From Tetmemena sp. SeJ-2015 (taxonomy: Eukaryota; Ciliophora; Spirotrichea; Sporadotrichida; Oxytrichidae), in assembly GCA_027382625.1 (NCBI GenBank), contig JAJKFJ010022703.1, positions 1 to 64,000 of the forward strand: 64,000 bases of DNA, given 5' to 3'. The position numbers and the translations under genes were made by a program. A model generated the notes under the pieces. That model did no database searches, was not told the origin of the DNA, and saw only the letters and a program-made list of their open reading frames with translations. The first letter of the stretch is position 1. Each line of letters starts with the position of its first letter. This document shows positions 58,927 to 64,000 of this stretch, in pieces.

Positions 58927-60144
58927 ATGAAACTAGTTTCCTCTCTGTTTGTGGCTGCCTAAGTAAAAATAGATGCATCCTTTTTATGCTCCTTATGTAG
59001 ATGATAACTCTTGGTACAGCTACTATTACTGATCCTAACTGCATTGGAAATTTTCTAAGTATAGCTACTGTAGACACCCTGCAGAGCGATCCTTACTAAC
59101 TGCTACCTCAACTGACTGCAGAAGCCTGCTACCCTAATTTATTTTCATTGGCTTTATGTAATTTAGGATCCATTCAAAGTAAAGATTGAAATATTGATTC
59201 TCACTAAGAACTTTACCATAGATTCTCTGAAACCAACTATCTGCACCTTCCAGAGCTTGTACATAATTGATGCCTTACTTGCGCTCGACTCCACAACCCT
59301 TGCAGAAAAATTGCAATCATACGCAACCGACTACTGCGGCTCAGTGGGAGATTAAGTTCAATCAAAGTTGCAATTCATTAACACCTTAAATAGTCACGAC
59401 CTACTACTTTATTGTATCTCTAAAAGAATTTTACTATCTCAGGATGATTTTGTGGCGGCGTGCACTAAGAACATAGAAGAGACACCAAATAAATGGTTTG
59501 ATCCAGTTTCACCAGTGGAGTCAATTAGCACTGCAGATTTATGCAGCAGTTTCTTCACTCTGTATTCTGAGATTAAGGATAGAAGCAACCCCACTGGCCA
59601 AGGAGGCAACCTTAAATACGAAGATGCAATCATATTCACCTATGCGCTATTGAAGCAAATACACCTCAACTACTTGCAACAAGAAATAATCAATGAATGC
59701 GTAGATGCAAAGGTCTACTAGGATCCTAATCAGTAATCGTAAAATTAACCAATCTATTTTGTTCAATTTAAGTACTGCTAAGAATTAACTGACACAGATA
59801 GATTAAGCTTCACACACCTCACCAAAGACTGGCAAAATGAGGTTTGCTCAAACTCCACTAATAAAATGCTTCAGATTTGCGGATAGATTCAATAATCTAA
59901 TCAAGCCAATTAGGAAAATCAAAGTTAGGAGTCTTTGTTCGACTAACAGTGTTATCCCTGCTCACTAGTCGCAGCAAATATTTTCCATGAATATGAAAAC
60001 ATTCTTGATCAGAAGCAACAAGCGGTCTTCAAAACTCTTACAGAGAAAACTGTACAGGTCCTCAAAGATGTATTTAATTTTATGCAAGGAATTCACTTGA
60101 TGATAGTAAGGATCAATCAGACTCATTAGGCTAATAAAGTGTGA
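58927..60144 (+). CDS. Secreted Cys-containing protein, 366 aa
   Basis: Short hydrophobic leader MKLVSSLFVAAQ interrupted by a 38-bp intron (58963-59000), then an extracellular-type sequence with many Cys (GTATITDPNCIG, SLKPTICTFQSLY, YCGSVGD, QCYPCSLVAAN) and a hydrophobic-helical repeat pattern. A 79-bp IES at 59093-59171 between GATCC repeats is removed to join TLQSDPFKVKIEILILTKNF. 1101 bp = 367 codons. No family recognised. It sits next to another secreted protein gene, though separate nanochromosomes are likely. Confidence 0.75.
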
Positions 60145-60268
60145 AGAATATTGACTTGCCTGCTTGATTTTATAATAAACTATAATTCTTCAAGTTCAAG
60201 ATATATTCTTTAGCTTCTTTAGGGTAAACTTATTTTATTTGTGATAAAAGAATCTGATAAAGAATGAA

Positions 60269-61292
60269 TCACTCTTGCTAAATTAACCTCTTCAAGCTTT
60301 GAAGTCTATTCCTCATTTCATCTATTTTGCTGCCTCTGCTTTAATTAGAAGAGGCCTAAGCATTATCAGCTCTGTAGTTACTTAAAGGTTACCTGGGAGA
60401 ATTTCTTTACTAGTTGTAATTAATCTCAAATACTTGACTCTATCTTGTGTTATTAAATTTGTTATTGTTGCTGTTGTTGTCAAAGTAAGGCATTTAACTC
60501 TCATCAAAAGGCTGTTACATTCCATAGGATTATATCCTCTTATGTCGGCTATTTATCTCCCCTAGAAATGCTTGCGAAGTGTTTTCTTGCTGAATTTTGT
60601 TTATGTCCCTATTTATTTTGCTATAGTCTTGGGGCACTCCATCTAGCTTGAATCTGTCTAGTTGGTTTTGATTGGCAAACAAAAACTGATGATTCGAGAA
60701 GGATGTGTAGTTGGAGTTACTTCTATTGATCTCGCCGCTGTTTTTATTTGAGCTTAAAGCATTTTGAGGTGAAAATACTTGGTGTGCTTAGCCATAACTG
60801 CCTACTTTATTTTACTGTTCGTATCTTTGATTAGAAGAAGGTTGAGCTCTAGATTGATGATGGCTCTGATTCTCCATATTCCTGTTGTGCTAACTTTGCT
60901 AATGTGAAATGCTTCCTTTGAATTGCTAGCCACTCCTCTCGGACATGAGGTGAATGCTTTACTTGTTATAATTTGAAGGAGGGTTTTAATTTTGAATATC
61001 TATCTCGTAGCCATAGCCTTTGAAGTAAGCATTATTAGGTTCAGTTATATTTATAAAAATAATTGCTTTAAATTTGAGAAGAAGGGTTGCTCATTCTGCA
61101 TTTGTCTCAGCTCTTAATCTTGCTCTGTCATAGTCTAGAAGGGGTTTAGCAAAGTCTGCTAGGTCTGCTATGAAGAGCTAAGCAAGTAATGATTCTTCAT
61201 TTCATCATAGTGGCTGCCCATTTAGTTGCCAAAGTTTGTCGACTACTGAGCTGTAGGTTTTTAGGTTGACTTGAACTCTTCATATCGGCCAT
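60269..61292 (-). CDS. Gln/Asn/Ser-rich hypothetical protein, 320 aa
   Basis: Starts MADMKSSSQPKNLQQSTNFG and ends RNRLQSLKRLIQQE before TGA (complement of 60269-60271). About 40 percent of residues are Q, N or S, suggesting a disordered or prion-like protein. A 56-bp IES (61026-61081, pointer GAAG) and a 5-bp micro-IES (61246-61253) must go for the frame to hold. Then 963 bp = 321 codons. Function unknown. Confidence 0.7.
61246..61253 (-). other. Micro-IES: CTG AG CTG, 5 bp removed
   Basis: Coding strand reads CAG CT CAG. Removing five bases changes NLQLSSRQT to NLQQSTNFGNQ and opens the rest of the gene; total length then closes to a multiple of three together with the 56-bp IES. Confidence 0.7.
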
Positions 61293-61600
61293 GTGCAGGC
61301 AGATTCAAAATATCTTTAGCTTGCTTTAATGGCTTAATCAAATCTATAATTAATTAACCAAATTTAATTTGTACAAGGTAATACTTTTATATATTTTTAT
61401 TGATAATCTAAATTTTAAAAACAAACTTTACCAAATCATTTTATATAAACAATTTTAAAGGATTCTTACAAATAGTCTATTGTTTAAATGCTGTACATAT
61501 CTATTTTAAAATAAAACTTAGCTATCTTACATTTTAGTCTAGAATTTGTACTTTAAATTACAAAGATTGTACTTTTAAAGCTTATTTTATTTTTGGTTTT
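61293..61600. other. Intergenic, AT-rich
   Basis: About 300 bp of A/T-dominated spacer. Nothing recognised. Confidence 0.45.
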
Positions 61601-61639
61601 GAATATACTACTATTGTCCAGGTTTCTCTTACTCTTACT

Positions 61640-64000
61640 TTAATATATAAATATTGAGACACATTTTGAAATGTATTGTTACTTATCGTCATAAGGACGA
61701 AGATTGGGTTCCTGAATTTTAAGGTAGACATAGTTCTCTATTTAAAATATATTTTGTCCTTGGAAGCAATCTACTGAGAACTCTCCTCCGCTGACACTAT
61801 ATCTTATTCAAGCAAATTAAGTTGATTTTAGTACTGAATCAATATATAAAAATAAAAAAGAAAAACAAAGTGCTATTTGTGTTGAATCATTCTGTTCGTA
61901 ACTTTGATATTCTTGCCTATTTGAGGGGCAACCTGCTTCAATATTTCTTAATATTTGAGCAGACCCTTAATCCCCTGTTAACAGCTTTCTTTTATCTATA
62001 GAGGGATTTTGTCCTTCTTCAAAGCTCCTCCTAATGAAGAAAGGTGGTGCTCAATTATTATAAAGCAAGATCAAAGATACTTATTCCTATTGTTTATAAG
62101 CTTTGCGTCTAAGTGAACACCTCAATCCTCTTGCTCATCATTATCCTTAAGTTCATAATTCTGTATTCAGGGCAAACAGGCGGAAGAGGCTAGATATTTT
62201 GCAGCTTCAAAAGCTTGTCCTCTGGCTTGGAGCAATCTATAAGTTTTATGTTAGATGACTCACTCCTCACATTCATTTCAGAGTGCGGTGCCTTCTTTAA
62301 ATCAGGAGAGACTCTTGCAGTCTTGCTCTGAATTCTGTTTTTCATAGCTAGTCCTAAGTTGTTTTAGAGCTTATTCTGGCTGATAGAATTACTAAGTGTA
62401 GTTTCTGAGGAGAAGAAGAAATAATAAATAATGATATTGTTATGAGGCTTTGAAAGTTGAAGTAGAATGAGAATCTGACTAGACCACTGATAGATTGGAC
62501 TTTTTGGCTTTATCCATAATCGGTTTTAAAGTGTTTTGTAATTCATCTTCTGATTCTGACAAGAGTTCCTCTTTCGGGGGTTGCTTTTGATTAGAAGCCA
62601 TAATATTCTTAATTCCTACCTTGAAACTCATCTCAATTGTCTTCTGCTTTATTTTATTCTTGAGGAGCTGCATCATCTCAAAAAAATGTATAGATAAATA
62701 TATGAGAGATCTCTTCTTTATTGTTCAAGGAATCAGAGTGAGATAGGCTCTTACTCTCTGACATCATACTCTTCGATCTCTTTAAAAGTAAAAGACATAT
62801 TTGGAATGAACGATTAAGTTTGATCTCTTGACTTGCTTGAGCTTAGTGCTGATGTTTTAGTTGATGCGCTACTTGTAAATTTTCTCAGCCTCTTTAATTT
62901 AGTCGAAGTACATCATAATGATGTCCTTAACTGACTCTTCTTACACCATCGTCTTTATCGCATCTTGATTGTTCCTCACTTTTTCTCTTTCTACTGCCAA
63001 CTCTCTCACTTCGTTCCCCATCTCAGGGTACTAACGCATCATGTTCTCAAAGATCTTTCTCTCATATTTGAAAATGTACACTTCAAATCTTTGACTTTTT
63101 AATATATTCTATGAAACACTTCTGTCTCAGCAACGTACTGATCTTTTCTGTCTCTCTTAAAAATTAGGTCACCCTCACCAAACATTGCACCTATTGTTAA
63201 GGTGCGCCCAGTTGTTTCATTCAAAACTGAGCCACTTACTATGAAGCAAACCTCACTAGGTTTTGATCCTTGCTCTAGGATTACAGATCCTTTTTCAAAA
63301 CGCATAGGCTTCATCTTGTCCAAGTACTGCTCATAGAAAGTGTTCTTTCTATCTTACAGAAATTAACAAACATCAATACGAATTCAAAGTTAAATTTGAT
63401 GGTCTGTATTGCATCTTGATAGAGAAAAATAGCCAGCTAAGTCTTTAATGAAGTTGGTAGAATCCTGAGTAGGTAAGTCATTTCTAGGCCATTGGATATT
63501 TCTAGATTAGATTCGTATTCCTTATAGAAGAACTTAATCTTGTTATTGAGATAATCTCAAGCAAATTAAGTAAGATATCAATAGAAGGATAAGCTTAATT
63601 CTTTTTTTATTAGAGTCAAGTGATACATTTATTAGCTCATTTGAAGTTCTTTTATAATTAATAACTTAGTCCTTATTTAAATAGTCCATATACTCTAATT
63701 AAATAGTCCAAAAAACAGGAGATTTGATTTTAAATGTGTGATAATGATTTTTTCACTGACTCCGTGGCGTTTCTCCATGATCTCCAGAATCTTGTTTCTA
63801 TCTTCCTTTACTTTATTTTCCCTCTGAATTTCACTGAACTAATTGGACAGATCAGAAAGGATGTAAGAGTAGTAAGATAAACCCATTATAACTATAGTAA
63901 TTACATTTCTAAATATCTTTAGATATTTATGTTTACTCCAAAGATGATGATGAGGCAGGTGAGCATGTTTTCGTACTTATTCTTAGGAACAATATCTCCA
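61640..64000 (-). CDS. Cyclic-nucleotide-binding K+ channel, 5' end beyond window
   Basis: At the right edge the pore is seen as GDIVPKNKYENM (selectivity filter GYGDI/V type), then a TM helix, the S6-to-C-linker helix (SNQFSEIQRENKVKEDRNKI), C-linker LLRILPTSLKTQLAIFLYQD, and a cyclic-nucleotide-binding domain with RFEKGSVILEQGSKPSEVCF and TIGAMFGEGDLIF. This order matches ciliate HCN/EAG-like K+ channels. A 38-bp IES at 63085-63122 (pointer CACTTC) interrupts the CNBD. Another with a 7-bp pointer lies near 61850-61900. Several joints between 62090 and 62800 and the 3' end near 61640 are not resolved. Confidence 0.82.

Noticed and set aside
1..64000. Interpretation as standard-code or prokaryotic DNA with many frameshifted pseudogenes
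   Set aside because: TAA/TAG occur in frame in nearly every conserved gene, always where Gln fits, and the frame breaks coincide with exact direct repeats whose removal restores family motifs.
1..64000. Telomere repeats or intact TBE-type transposons
   Set aside because: No C4A4/G4T4 tract and no transposase-like frame was seen; nanochromosome ends cannot be placed from sequence alone.

Overview
The window looks like germline (micronuclear) DNA of a stichotrich or related spirotrich ciliate of the Oxytricha/Stylonychia/Tetmemena kind. Every recognisable gene reads only if TAA and TAG mean glutamine and TGA alone is stop. Introns are mostly 32-45 bp with GTAAG...TAG ends. Most genes are also interrupted by short AT-rich segments (about 5-80 bp) flanked by exact direct repeats of 2-11 bp; removing one repeat copy plus the segment restores both the frame and the family motif. 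These are internal eliminated segments (IESs) with pointers, and the retained pieces are macronucleus-destined segments (MDSs). I checked total-length frame closure by hand for about a dozen genes. All closed except the scrambled transporter, which is short by one base at one site. Layout: 1-6.2 kb holds two small membrane-protein genes and a 1034-aa minus-strand gene hidden by eight IESs and an intron. 6.4-10.4 kb holds an Alba-type nucleic-acid-binding protein, cystathionine beta-synthase, an orphan kelch fragment and protein phosphatase inhibitor 2. 10.6-14.8 kb is the centrepiece: the proteasome lid gene RPN3 and an MFS sugar transporter are interleaved. The transporter is scrambled in odd-even order, with segments 1-3-5-7-9-11 in one RPN3 gap and 2-4-6-8-10 in the next, one segment being only 14 bp. 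15-19 kb holds a RING/B-box/kelch gene broken by a stretch of corrupted sequence. 19-31 kb holds an ELMO-domain protein, a very acidic low-complexity region that may be the N-terminus of the following P4-ATPase flippase, and a PP2A B56 subunit. 31.8-39.7 kb holds two unrecognised minus-strand genes, a VPS26-like retromer subunit and an RRM/RS protein. 40-46 kb holds a bZIP factor, AP-1 mu, an S/Q/R-rich protein and ribosomal protein eS25. 46.8-50.7 kb holds an auxilin-like J protein, a membrane-anchored alpha/beta hydrolase and a Q/N-rich protein. 50.9-57.8 kb holds a TTLL3/8-type tubulin glycylase, a four-TM protein and an E2-like acyltransferase. 57.9-64 kb holds two secreted proteins, a Q/N-rich protein and a cyclic-nucleotide-binding K+ channel running off the end. 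There is no operon logic: neighbours are functionally unrelated, on both strands and 100-600 bp apart, as expected if each becomes its own macronuclear nanochromosome. What ties the genes together is shared rearrangement architecture. I saw no telomere repeats, tRNA, rRNA, CRISPR array or intact transposon.
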